From contig JANLJF010000042.1 of the NCBI GenBank assembly GCA_029255605.1, positions 1 to 34,591 on the forward strand: DNA of 34,591 bases. The letters run 5' to 3'. This DNA comes from Azovibrio restrictus. Lineage in GTDB: Bacteria > Bacteroidota > Bacteroidia > Chitinophagales > Chitinophagaceae. A program made the position numbers and the translations under genes. Shown here in pieces: positions 17,453 to 25,146 of this stretch (the first letter of the stretch is position 1; each line of letters opens with the position of its first letter). The notes below the pieces were generated by a model. It searched no databases. It was not told the origin of the DNA and saw nothing but the letters and a program-made list of their open reading frames with translations.

Positions 17453-17998
17453 TTATAGCTCATTCAGGTAGGTAGCAATTTCATCTGTAGTCAATGCCAT
17501 ATCTATCGCATCATTATTCACTATGGCTGTTTCCAATTGTTGAATAATGGTCACACCCCCATTGTCTTTTATATCCTCAAATCCTTTCAGTCCAGCCATA
17601 TAAGCTCCAGGTAATAATACGCCAATAACAGAACTGGCATATACATCTGCTGCTGCACTGAAAGCTATATCAATATTTGACTTATTATTTACTTCCTCAG
17701 GCTTCTTTAAAGTAAAAGAGCCGTCTTTCGCAAACAATAGATGATAGGCAGCGGGGGCTATATAAAGATTCCCCGCAGTTATCAGTTCCTTCTCCTCTGC
17801 TTCTTTTACTTCAATTTTTGTTTTAGTTGCCAGCAGTTCTACCAGTCGCGCATCATCATCACTGTGTTGCACTATTATAATGGGAGTATCAAAATCAGGT
17901 TTCAACTGTGGCAATAATCCCATCAACGCCTCATGGTCGCTCGCCGAACAGCCTATTACTATTATTTCATCCAGTTCTGTTATTTTATCTTGCGCCAT
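17453..17998 (-). CDS. CheB methylesterase-like protein, probably catalytically dead
   Basis: A 181-residue protein made only of a CheB-type methylesterase fold. S18 (VIGCSASDHEAL) and H45 (IIVQHSDDD) stand where the catalytic serine and histidine lie, and APAAYHLLF and NIDIAFSAAADVY are family motifs. The usual LLSGANxDG loop reads VLLPGAYMAGLKG, so the third triad residue, the aspartate, is A135. The glycine pair after the serine is SD, the RPSID motif is KSNID, and the AEFPSMP segment near the C-terminus is missing. There is no receiver domain and no chemoreceptor or CheR gene nearby. A binding or scaffold role seems likelier than esterase activity. The next gene, dinB, is 46 bases downstream. 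Confidence 0.82.
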   Translation of the reverse strand: MAQDKITELDEIIVIGCSASDHEALMGLLPQLKPDFDTPIIIVQHSDDDARLVELLATKTKIEVKEAEEKELITAGNLYIAPAAYHLLFAKDGSFTLKKPEEVNNKSNIDIAFSAAADVYASSVIGVLLPGAYMAGLKGFEDIKDNGGVTIIQQLETAIVNNDAIDMALTTDEIATYLNEL

Positions 17999-18038
17999 AG
18001 TTTCAGTTTAATCCGATTTTTATCAAATTTTCAGGGCC

Positions 18039-18052
18039 TCATAGTACTATGA
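18039..18052. promoter_or_regulatory. 14-base perfect palindrome upstream of the CheB-like gene
   Basis: TCATAGTACTATGA is perfectly self-complementary and lies 41 bases upstream of the CheB-like start, between it and the terminator of the dehydrogenase gene. The place fits an operator or the upstream edge of a promoter; no binding protein can be named. Confidence 0.35.
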
Positions 18053-18067
18053 TACAAGTCGTGCACT

Positions 18068-18101
18068 AAAAAGTCCTTAATACATAATAGTATTAAGGAC
18101 T
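18068..18101 (-). terminator. Terminator of the PQQ-dehydrogenase-like gene
   Basis: A 12-base perfect stem, AGTCCTTAATAC (18072-18083) and GTATTAAGGACT (18090-18101), with a 6-base loop. On the minus strand it is followed by TTTTA, about 24 bases past the stop codon at 18125. Confidence 0.7.
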
Positions 18102-18124
18102 AAAATACGATTTTCCGTCTTTAC

Positions 18125-19393
18125 TTATTTAGCAGACACTCTCCATATGCGGTTTGTTTTGTCATCTGTTACCAGCAGCGCGCCATCGGGTGTTACAGTT
18201 ACACCCACAGGTCGGCCATGTACTTTATCCTTTTCAATATCAGCTATAAAACCCGTCAGGAAGTCTTCCATCGGCCCCGCAGCTTTACCGTTCTTAAATG
18301 GCACAAATACAACCTTATAGCCCGAAAGTACGGACCGGTTCCAGGACCCGTGCTGGGCAATAAAGGCACCATTGTGATATTTAGCCGGGAATGCCGTTTT
18401 TGTATAAAAAGCCAACCCTAATGATGCAGTGTGCGCACCCAGGTTCACATCCGGCACAATAGCCTTTTTCACCAGCTCTGGCTTTTGCACCTCTACCCTT
18501 GGGTCTACATGCTGTCCCCAGTAAGAGTAAGGCCACCCGTAAAACCCACCTTCCTTCACACTGGTCAGGTAGTCTGGCACCAGGTCGTCTCCCAGCTCGT
18601 CTCTTTCATTCACGGCTGTCCACAGTACATTTGTACCGGGCGCCCAGTCCATCCCTACCGGGTTGCGCAGGCCACTGGCATATATCTGGCGGTTGCTGCC
18701 ATCGGGGTTCACCGTCAGTATAGTAGCTTTTAGTATCTCATCATCTATACCATATTCTGCTATGTTACTACCGGAGCCTATGGCTATATATATTTTCTTT
18801 GTGGTAGGGTTATACACAATATTCCTTGTCCAGTGCTGGTTGTGCTTACCTGCGGGCAGGTCTAATATCTTTTGTCCGGCACCGGTTATTTTGGTATCGC
18901 CCCTTTTATACGGATAGCGCATCAGGGCATCGGTATTGGCTACATAAAACCAGTTGCCTATTACCAACATACCAAATGGTTGCTTCAGGTCTTCAAGGAA
19001 GGTAAAACGTCCTTCGGGTACGCCGTCTTTATTGGCATCACGCAGCAGTGTTATCCTATCAGCACTGTTTTCCAGGTTGTTCGATTTGGATGCACCAATT
19101 ACCGTAGCGCCCACCTTTTTTACAGCGCTGTAGTTCGAATTGCTTTCGGCAACCACCACATCGCCATTCGGCAATACATACATCCAGCGTGGGTTTTCAA
19201 AACCATCGGCATATAGGGTCACTTTTAGCCCATCAGGCGCTTTCGGTGTTCGCCCTTCATCCCATCCTATCACATTGCTGAAGTTGGTAACCGATTTGGT
19301 AGCAAAAGGGGCAGGCAATGTATCTACTTTTTTAGCTTGTGCCTGTGCAGCTAATGCACCACCGAGGAACAGAATTGTAAAACCGTATTTCAT
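18125..19393 (-). CDS. PQQ-dependent sugar dehydrogenase-like protein (sorbosone dehydrogenase family), exported
   Basis: A 422-residue exported six-bladed beta-propeller of the soluble glucose/sorbosone dehydrogenase superfamily, periplasmic enzymes that oxidise sugars or aldehydes with PQQ. A signal peptide fills residues 1-20 (TILFLGGALAAQAQA). Candidate PQQ-site residues are present: H187 and R190 in KHNQHWTRNIVYNP, R243 in SGLRNPVGMDW, R353 in QHGSWNRS and R394 in GRPVGVTVTPDG. GWPYSYWGQH is also typical. A GTG at 19417 could start the frame, but the ATG at 19393 gives the proper signal peptide. It is divergent from the PqqU-like receptor, with 91 bases between starts. Substrate is unknown, and cofactor use is by family. 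Confidence 0.9.
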   Translation of the reverse strand: MKYGFTILFLGGALAAQAQAKKVDTLPAPFATKSVTNFSNVIGWDEGRTPKAPDGLKVTLYADGFENPRWMYVLPNGDVVVAESNSNYSAVKKVGATVIGASKSNNLENSADRITLLRDANKDGVPEGRFTFLEDLKQPFGMLVIGNWFYVANTDALMRYPYKRGDTKITGAGQKILDLPAGKHNQHWTRNIVYNPTTKKIYIAIGSGSNIAEYGIDDEILKATILTVNPDGSNRQIYASGLRNPVGMDWAPGTNVLWTAVNERDELGDDLVPDYLTSVKEGGFYGWPYSYWGQHVDPRVEVQKPELVKKAIVPDVNLGAHTASLGLAFYTKTAFPAKYHNGAFIAQHGSWNRSVLSGYKVVFVPFKNGKAAGPMEDFLTGFIADIEKDKVHGRPVGVTVTPDGALLVTDDKTNRIWRVSAK

Positions 19394-19437
19394 AACAAGG
19401 ATTTTCTGACCTATCACGGTAAAAAACTATACCAATG

Positions 19438-19467
19438 TTGCAGATTGTGGCATGAAATTTAAATTTG
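19438..19467 (+). promoter_or_regulatory. Bacteroidota-type promoter for the TonB-dependent receptor
   Basis: TTG (19438-19440), a gap of exactly 19 bases and TAAATTTG (19460-19467), a full match to TAnnTTTG. Transcription would start near 19474. That is downstream of the ATG at 19452 and just before the ATG at 19485, so it decides the start codon of the receptor. Confidence 0.65.
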
Positions 19468-19484
19468 GTAACAAACTGACCTAC

Positions 19485-21554
19485 ATGAAGAAACTGCTGC
19501 TCGTTACCTGCATATGCCCTGTTTCTGCAATAGCGCAAACAGATACACTCGCGATGCAAACAGACACTATAAAGGGTGGTATGTTGAATGAGATAGTAGT
19601 ACGTGCATATGAGCAACATACCAATATTGTAGATGCGCCTGTAGCAATAAGCATAGTACGTAGTGAACAGTTAAGCAGGTTTAATAACACCAGCATCCTG
19701 CCTGCCATCAACAATATGCCCGGGCTTCGCATGGAAGAGCGTTCGCCGGGCAGTTTTCGTTTTGGCATTCGGGGCAGTAGCTACAATGCCCCCTTTGGTG
19801 TGCGCAATATCAAAACCTATTACAATGGCATTCCGTTCACCGATGCGGGCGGCACTACTTATCTCAATCAGTTGGGCTATTACAATATCCAGTCGCTGGA
19901 GGTGATAAAAGAGCCGGGGGCCAGCTTATATGGTGCAGGTACCGGTGGTGTTATGCTTATTAACAGTATTACACCTGAAACCTGGCACACTGGTGGCAGC
20001 ATAGCATATACTACCGGTAGCTTCAATCAGCAAAATATAATGGGCGAGGCGCGTATAGGTGATTCTTCCTTTCAAAATACCGTGCGGTATCAACATTTAT
20101 CAAGCGATAGCTACCGGCAGCAGTCAGCATTGCGAAGGGATGTTATATCATGGGATGCCGTATTAAATAATGGTGGGCGCGGTTCGCTATCAGCCCACTT
20201 TCTTTACAGCGACCTATATTATCAAACGCCGGGTGCACTCACCTTAGCACAATACGAACAAAACCCTCAGCAGGCAAGGCCCACAGCCAACAACATTCCC
20301 GGAGCAATAGATAACAAAGCGGCCATATACCAGCGCAGCTTCCTCAGCGGCTTCACTTATCAATATACCTACAATCAACACTGGCAATCCACGGCTACTG
20401 CATTTGCTACTTACACCCGTCTCATCAACCCCACCATCCGCAACTATTCACGTGTAACCCAGCCCAACTTTGGTGCACGTAAGGTAGTAAAGTATGAGAA
20501 CGGCATCGGTGCAAGCAAACTGCAATGGTTATTGGGTGGTGAAGTGCAGCAAGGCTATAGCACAGAAAACACCTATCAGAACATTGCAGGCAACCCCGGC
20601 AACATGCAGCAGCAAAATGAAGTAAGTAATAACATATTGTTTGGCTTTACACAACTAAGCTGGCAGATACACAAATGGTTGTTCACCGGTGGAGTGAGTG
20701 TCAATCGCTATGAAACAAGGTTGCAACAGCTATTCCCAATGCAGCGCCCTGAAATTAAGCGCGTGTACCCCCTACAGGTCTCACCACGACTGGCTGTACT
20801 ATATAAACTCAATGCCAGTAATGCTATCTACGCTTCTGTAGCGAAAGGCTATACACCACCCGCTACCGAACAATTGGTACCTACCGGTAGCGCTGCCAAT
20901 TTATCATTGGTTCCTACCGAGGGCTGGAACTATGAAGCCGGCACACGCGGATATATACTGGATGGCCGCTTGTATTATGATGTAACTGTATTCTATATGC
21001 AGCTTTCCAATACCATAGCTCAGCGCCGCGATGCTGCAGGCGGCGATTATTATGTAAATGCTGGTGGCACACAGCAGGCAGGTGCAGAAGCACTATTACG
21101 CTATCGCTTCATACAAGATGAGTCGCTGTTTATAAACCGTTTCAATATACAAGCTTCTTATACCTACAATCATTTCAGGTATCAAAATTTCCTGCAGCTC
21201 AGCGAAGATTATTCCGGTAAGGCATTGCCGGGTGTGCCGCCACACACTGCTGCATTGGGTATCGATATTTCTACTCGCATTGGTTTATACCTGCACCTGA
21301 ATGGCTATTACAACGATAGGATTCCGCTAAATGACGCGAATAGTTTCTATGCCAATGCATATGCCATCGCAGACGCACGATTGGGGTACAAATGGAAATA
21401 CAAACGATGGACGGCAGATGTATTTGCGGGTGGCAACAACCTGCTCAATGAAACTTATAGCCTGGGTAATGATATTAATGCAGCAGGTGCCCGGTATTAT
21501 AATGCAGCACCCGGCATTAACTATTATGCAGGCTTAGCAGTACATTTTAATTAG
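19485..21554 (+). CDS. TonB-dependent outer-membrane receptor resembling the PQQ receptor PqqU (YncD)
   Basis: A 689-residue TonB-dependent transporter: signal peptide (MKKLLLVTCICPVSAIAQ), plug domain (APVAISIVRSEQL; LEVIKEPGASLYGAGTGGV) and a 22-strand barrel ending in AGLAVHFN. It lacks the carboxypeptidase-like N-terminal domain of SusC-type receptors. Against my memory of E. coli YncD/PqqU it shares IRG-SxxxFGxRxIKxYxxGIP in the plug, a barrel-loop motif PGALTLAQYEQNPQQARP (YncD: PGGLTKAEWKANPQQAPRA) and a matching tail RYYNAAPGINYYAGL. The promoter at 19438-19467 and the signal peptide favour ATG 19485 over 19452. It is divergent from a PQQ-dehydrogenase-like gene. Receptor class is certain; PQQ as ligand is a well-supported inference. 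Confidence 0.92.
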   Translation: MKKLLLVTCICPVSAIAQTDTLAMQTDTIKGGMLNEIVVRAYEQHTNIVDAPVAISIVRSEQLSRFNNTSILPAINNMPGLRMEERSPGSFRFGIRGSSYNAPFGVRNIKTYYNGIPFTDAGGTTYLNQLGYYNIQSLEVIKEPGASLYGAGTGGVMLINSITPETWHTGGSIAYTTGSFNQQNIMGEARIGDSSFQNTVRYQHLSSDSYRQQSALRRDVISWDAVLNNGGRGSLSAHFLYSDLYYQTPGALTLAQYEQNPQQARPTANNIPGAIDNKAAIYQRSFLSGFTYQYTYNQHWQSTATAFATYTRLINPTIRNYSRVTQPNFGARKVVKYENGIGASKLQWLLGGEVQQGYSTENTYQNIAGNPGNMQQQNEVSNNILFGFTQLSWQIHKWLFTGGVSVNRYETRLQQLFPMQRPEIKRVYPLQVSPRLAVLYKLNASNAIYASVAKGYTPPATEQLVPTGSAANLSLVPTEGWNYEAGTRGYILDGRLYYDVTVFYMQLSNTIAQRRDAAGGDYYVNAGGTQQAGAEALLRYRFIQDESLFINRFNIQASYTYNHFRYQNFLQLSEDYSGKALPGVPPHTAALGIDISTRIGLYLHLNGYYNDRIPLNDANSFYANAYAIADARLGYKWKYKRWTADVFAGGNNLLNETYSLGNDINAAGARYYNAAPGINYYAGLAVHFN

Positions 21555-22558
21555 TCTTTTATCAACCCTATGCGGCGGGAATGTTCTATAGCCTCTTCGC
21601 TATGGCGGAAGTAGCACACCTCACCACCTTCCTCCTGCATGGTGCGCTGCAGTTTATTAACGATCTCATACCTGTCTTCGCGTACATGCCGCAGGTAAAT
21701 GCATAGTATACGGCCCGGAAAGTCTTTGGCCAATTGCTGGTAAATAAAAGGGTCCTGCTGGCTATCATCACCCAGCAGCACAAACTGTTTATCCTCATAC
21801 GTCTTCAGCAGCCTTACGATACGAAAATATTTACCGTTGTGGTTATGCTGCCCTGTCTTCAAAAACTGGCTGATGTGTTTTATTTGGTTCAATAAATACA
21901 CACCATCGGGTATCCCATTATGGTCTGCGAAATTGCGTATGTAATCATACAGGTTCCATTCGCTGCTGGATACATAGAAGAAAGGCCTGCCACCCTGCGC
22001 CAGTAATTGATAATGCCTAACCACACCCTCAAATGGTTTGCGCGTACGTGCATTACTTGTTAGTAGTACATATAAACGCTTACGCAGGTTGGATGAATGC
22101 GAAATGAGGAAGGTATCATCTATATCAGATATGAAGGCGATGCTGGAATCGCCGGGGATGAATATTTTGCCATGCCCGGTTATCTGCCCCCACCTGCGGT
22201 GCAGGAACGATACAGCTACATCATGCCACCCCGGTGGCAGTAATTGCGGCGTTTTCCATTCAAATGCAAAGAACCCATCATCTTCTGTAGTAGTGGTATA
22301 TGTCTGCCCCATCCAGTGGAGTGTTACTTCTACACGTGGTTTAGTCTTTACCATAAACAGGCGTATCAATGCCAAAGCATTCCGCAGTACCTTATTTTTA
22401 AAGCTCTTTCTGCCGAAAGGAGACACACTGAATACATGGCCATGCACCTTCAAGGCCTCATGGTCGCCAAAGCCGTGATATACTTTTACCACAGGCATTG
22501 TATTCAGCCTGAACAGGCTATACACCCATTGGCGCAGTTTTTTTATAGTATTGATCAA
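21551..22558 (-). CDS. App1-family phosphatidate phosphatase-like protein (DUF2183)
   Basis: A 335-residue protein of the App1/DUF2183 family. The yeast founder dephosphorylates phosphatidic acid and related lipid phosphates. The HAD-like catalytic signature DxDxT is in AFISDIDDTFL (D145, D147, T149). Later family motifs are FFYVSSSEWNLYDYI and FVLLGDDSQQDPF. The N-terminal beta domain (KVYHGFGDHEALKVHGHV) also fits. The start is uncertain. TTG 22558 includes a basic helix (INTIKKLRQWVYSLF) like that of relatives, while ATG 22498 would give 315 residues starting MPVVKVYHG. It is divergent from a lipid kinase gene and overlaps the receptor stop by 4 bases. Bacterial substrate is unproven. Confidence 0.88.
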   Translation of the reverse strand: MINTIKKLRQWVYSLFRLNTMPVVKVYHGFGDHEALKVHGHVFSVSPFGRKSFKNKVLRNALALIRLFMVKTKPRVEVTLHWMGQTYTTTTEDDGFFAFEWKTPQLLPPGWHDVAVSFLHRRWGQITGHGKIFIPGDSSIAFISDIDDTFLISHSSNLRKRLYVLLTSNARTRKPFEGVVRHYQLLAQGGRPFFYVSSSEWNLYDYIRNFADHNGIPDGVYLLNQIKHISQFLKTGQHNHNGKYFRIVRLLKTYEDKQFVLLGDDSQQDPFIYQQLAKDFPGRILCIYLRHVREDRYEIVNKLQRTMQEEGGEVCYFRHSEEAIEHSRRIGLIKD

Positions 22559-22600
22559 ACCCTTAGCGGTTTATTATTGGTTAACAACAAATTAAAAAGC

Positions 22601-23494
22601 ATGCCACTATCCCCCGGCTCGCGCGTACTGTTTGTCATCAACCCTATTTCGGGCGGTCAGCCAAAGGCTTCTCTGGAACAAGTTATCAAAGAGCACTGCA
22701 GCGATAAAGACATCATTACAGAGCTATTTACCCTTAGCGGTAAAGACGATGAAAGCTCCCTGCAGTATTGGATAAAAGATTGGAAGCCCGACATGGTAGT
22801 AGCCGTAGGCGGTGACGGCACCCTGAAACTGGTAGCAACTGTATTAGCAGGCACCAATATACTTACCGGCCTTATACCTGCAGGCTCTGCAAATGGCATG
22901 GCCCGCGAACTGGGCTTTCCAGCCACACCCGAAGCCTGCCTGGAAATACTATGGAATGGCGATGACAAAGCCATAGACCTGGTAGAGATAAACGATCATC
23001 TATCCATACACCTGAGCGATATAGGCATGAATGCCCAGCTCATCAAGTACTTTGAAGATAGCGACCACCGTGGCAAATGGGGCTATATGCGTGAAGCATG
23101 GCGTGTGGTAGCCAACAAGAGCCAACTTAAAACAACTATAACCCTGGATGGTAAAACCATACGGCGCAATGCCCTGATGATAGTAGTAGCCAATGCTTCC
23201 AAATACGGCACCGGCGCTGTTATCAATCCCGAAGGTGATATAAGCGACGGACGCTTTGAGGTCATTGTTATGAAACGCCTGTCTCTGTGGGAGATACTGA
23301 AGATGCTGTGCAACGTCAGTCGCTTTGATAAGCGCAAGACAGAGATACTGCAAGCCAAAGAGCTTACCATCAGGCTGAAAAAGCCCGCCCACTTCCAGGT
23401 AGATGGTGAATATCTTGGCAAGACCGCAGCGCTGCACGCCGTGATAAAACCCCGCAGCCTGCGCATGGTATTACCCGTTAACGATGCGGTGTAA
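22601..23494 (+). CDS. Diacylglycerol kinase-family lipid kinase (second of two, YegS-like)
   Basis: A 297-residue ATP-dependent lipid kinase of the DAGK_cat family. FVINPISGGQPK (11-22) is the N-terminal loop, VGGDGTLKLVATVL (GGDGT 70-74) binds nucleotide, and PAGSANGMARELG follows at 93-105. NPEGDISDGRFEVIVMK and FQVDGEY in the C-terminal half are typical. The frame is open back to 22244, but that stretch lies in the antisense of the phosphatase gene, so ATG 22601 is the start. It is divergent from the App1 phosphatase, 42 bases from the TTG start, suggesting joint control of a lipid phosphate. It overlaps the convergent GNAT gene by 17 bases. Confidence 0.93.
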   Translation: MPLSPGSRVLFVINPISGGQPKASLEQVIKEHCSDKDIITELFTLSGKDDESSLQYWIKDWKPDMVVAVGGDGTLKLVATVLAGTNILTGLIPAGSANGMARELGFPATPEACLEILWNGDDKAIDLVEINDHLSIHLSDIGMNAQLIKYFEDSDHRGKWGYMREAWRVVANKSQLKTTITLDGKTIRRNALMIVVANASKYGTGAVINPEGDISDGRFEVIVMKRLSLWEILKMLCNVSRFDKRKTEILQAKELTIRLKKPAHFQVDGEYLGKTAALHAVIKPRSLRMVLPVNDAV

Positions 23495-24032
23495 GTAGCG
23501 TATAAACGTATGCATCTACATACGCATCGTTGTGCATGATATAATCTTTAAAGAAAGCATCACGCGTAAAGCCATTACGCTCTACCACCTGTATGGATGC
23601 GGCATTGTCAGGGTTTATTATAGCCTCTATAGCATGTAGCTTCATATCATTGAAGGCAAAGTCTATCACGGCTTTTATGGCTTCCTGCATCAGGCCTTTA
23701 CTCTGGTGGTCTTTATGCAGTATATAGCCCAACTCTGCACGGTGGTTCTCTTTAGAAATATTGAAGTAGCCGATAGCACCCACCATCTCACCACTACCTT
23801 TCAGCGTGATGGCGAAGTTGATGCCCTCGTTGGTAACTACATTGTTCCGTATCACATTGATGAGTGCTTCCGCATCTTCCACCGTTTTTGCTAATGGGCG
23901 CGGCACATAGCGCATCGTCTCCGGGTCGGAACGCATGGAGAACATAACGTGCTTATCCTCCAAAACCATCTCGCGCAGGATAAGACGTTGTGTAGTAAGT
24001 GTGGGATGTGGGGTGAAGTTTATAGTCAACAT
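23478..24032 (-). CDS. GNAT-family N-acetyltransferase (RimJ/RimL-like)
   Basis: A 184-residue acetyltransferase of the Acetyltransf_3 group, which transfers acetyl from acetyl-CoA to an amine such as a protein N-terminus. The first strand reads TLTTQRLILREMVLEDKHVMF. The acetyl-CoA-binding region is ELGYILHKDHQSKGLMQEAIKAVIDFAF (shown here as ELGYILHKDHQSKGLMQEA). The C-terminal half has NPDNAASIQVVERNGF. Length is normal. It starts 4 bases after the CDGSH gene stop and is probably co-transcribed with it. The last 17 bases overlap the convergent lipid kinase gene. Substrate unknown. Confidence 0.93.
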   Translation of the reverse strand: MLTINFTPHPTLTTQRLILREMVLEDKHVMFSMRSDPETMRYVPRPLAKTVEDAEALINVIRNNVVTNEGINFAITLKGSGEMVGAIGYFNISKENHRAELGYILHKDHQSKGLMQEAIKAVIDFAFNDMKLHAIEAIINPDNAASIQVVERNGFTRDAFFKDYIMHNDAYVDAYVYTLLTPHR

Positions 24033-24036
24033 GGTT

Positions 24037-24261
24037 TTATGCTTTTTTAGGTGGTAAATCGAAGGCTATCGCTTCGTGTTCAAAATGGCCTTTGTGGCTA
24101 CCGTCGCAAAAAGGTTTGTTTTTAGACAAGCCACAGCGGCATATAGAAACCACCTCGCGTCCCATCAAACCATATGCATTACCTTCTTTATCCACTATTT
24201 CAAAGTCGCCCTCTATCTTCAGAGAGCCATTGTTATTCACTGTTATTTTTGTAGTAGCCAT
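24037..24261 (-). CDS. CDGSH iron-sulfur domain protein (mitoNEET-like)
   Basis: A 74-residue single-domain protein with a complete CDGSH motif, ICRCGLSKNKPFCDGSH: C41, C43, C52 and H56 ligate a redox-active 2Fe-2S cluster. Small soluble CDGSH proteins are common in Bacteroidota, and their role (electron or cluster transfer) is not settled. The residues before the motif (VSICRCG) and after it (HKGHFEHEAIAF) follow the family. It heads a two-gene unit with the GNAT gene, separated by 4 bases, and starts 16 bases downstream of the end of the GIY-YIG gene. Confidence 0.95.
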   Translation of the reverse strand: MATTKITVNNNGSLKIEGDFEIVDKEGNAYGLMGREVVSICRCGLSKNKPFCDGSHKGHFEHEAIAFDLPPKKA

Positions 24262-24277
24262 AATTATCTTCTAATCT

Positions 24278-25126
24278 TTATATCTCAAACTGTTTTAGTT
24301 GTATTCCATTTGCGGTTTTCCATTCAATAGGCCCGCTTGCTGATCTTCCTAAAATCATTGCTGCAGCTCTGGATGGAGAATTAAATGTGTAATGGCGTGT
24401 TGTTTTAAGAAAATCACCGTAGGGAATCAAAGTCCCATCATTAATCATTTTTGCTTTTTCAACTCTAATGCTCTCTGATAAAGAAGGCTGCTCTTGAACT
24501 AAAAAGACTGAATCTTTAAAGACTATAAAGCCCTCTGTAGATGGCTTTCCAGAAGCATTTGCGCCGGCAGTACTCTTGCAGAAAAATGCGTGGCTTTCTT
24601 TTTCAGACTGTTCAAAAGTATCCTCTATTTGTTCAAAAATTCTATGTCCTAAGGTAGCCGTCAGAATTTTGATATTTGACAAAAACTCTTCGAGCTCAGC
24701 TTGTTCTGCCTCTGACAACTCCGATTTGGTTGGTGTATTTTGATTGATCGCATATCGACCAGATTTTATAGCAATATCATGTAAGCGATGTTCCAAATAT
24801 TTAACACTCGCTTTATTTAGGTATCTGTCCTTACTTCCAAAAAATATTACCTCGTTCCAAAAATCCTTATGTATCAGATGATCAGCTAGTCTTGCAAATA
24901 CAATTTCAGCTTCACCTATATATGCAGCATCATTATTATCTTCATTTTTGCCTAACAGAATATATACTCCAGGCATCTGGAATTCACTACGAGACTGATA
25001 ATCTTTCACCCTTATTCTGGGCACCTTAATACCGATACCTGTCCAATTAGACAATTCAGCTGTCACTAGACCATTCACACTCCCCTCTACTAAAAATAAT
25101 CTGATAGTTTTTCCAAAAGGATTCAT
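24278..25126 (-). CDS. GIY-YIG nuclease-family protein with C-terminal DUF4357
   Basis: A 282-residue protein with an N-terminal GIY-YIG domain: GVY at 53-55, YIG at 69-71, the conserved arginine R79 and a catalytic-type glutamate E112 (YLEHRLHDIA). The C-terminal region from about 215 (SLSESIRVEKAKMINDGTLIPYGDFL; SPSRAAAMILGRSASGPIEWK) is DUF4357. Relatives are often found near phage and restriction genes; no such partner is present here. The gene is strikingly AT-rich: I counted 63 G+C in 180 bases (24601-24720 and 24841-24900) against 35 in 60 at 25681-25740 in the next gene. It lies 20 bases after the methyltransferase gene. Nuclease activity is plausible but unproven. Confidence 0.88.
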   Translation of the reverse strand: MNPFGKTIRLFLVEGSVNGLVTAELSNWTGIGIKVPRIRVKDYQSRSEFQMPGVYILLGKNEDNNDAAYIGEAEIVFARLADHLIHKDFWNEVIFFGSKDRYLNKASVKYLEHRLHDIAIKSGRYAINQNTPTKSELSEAEQAELEEFLSNIKILTATLGHRIFEQIEDTFEQSEKESHAFFCKSTAGANASGKPSTEGFIVFKDSVFLVQEQPSLSESIRVEKAKMINDGTLIPYGDFLKTTRHYTFNSPSRAAAMILGRSASGPIEWKTANGIQLKQFEI

Positions 25127-25146
25127 TAATATAGGCTTTATACGAA

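Noticed and set aside
22244-22600. N-terminal extension of the second lipid kinase
   Set aside because: It is antisense to the App1 phosphatase, and the family N-terminus begins at ATG 22601.
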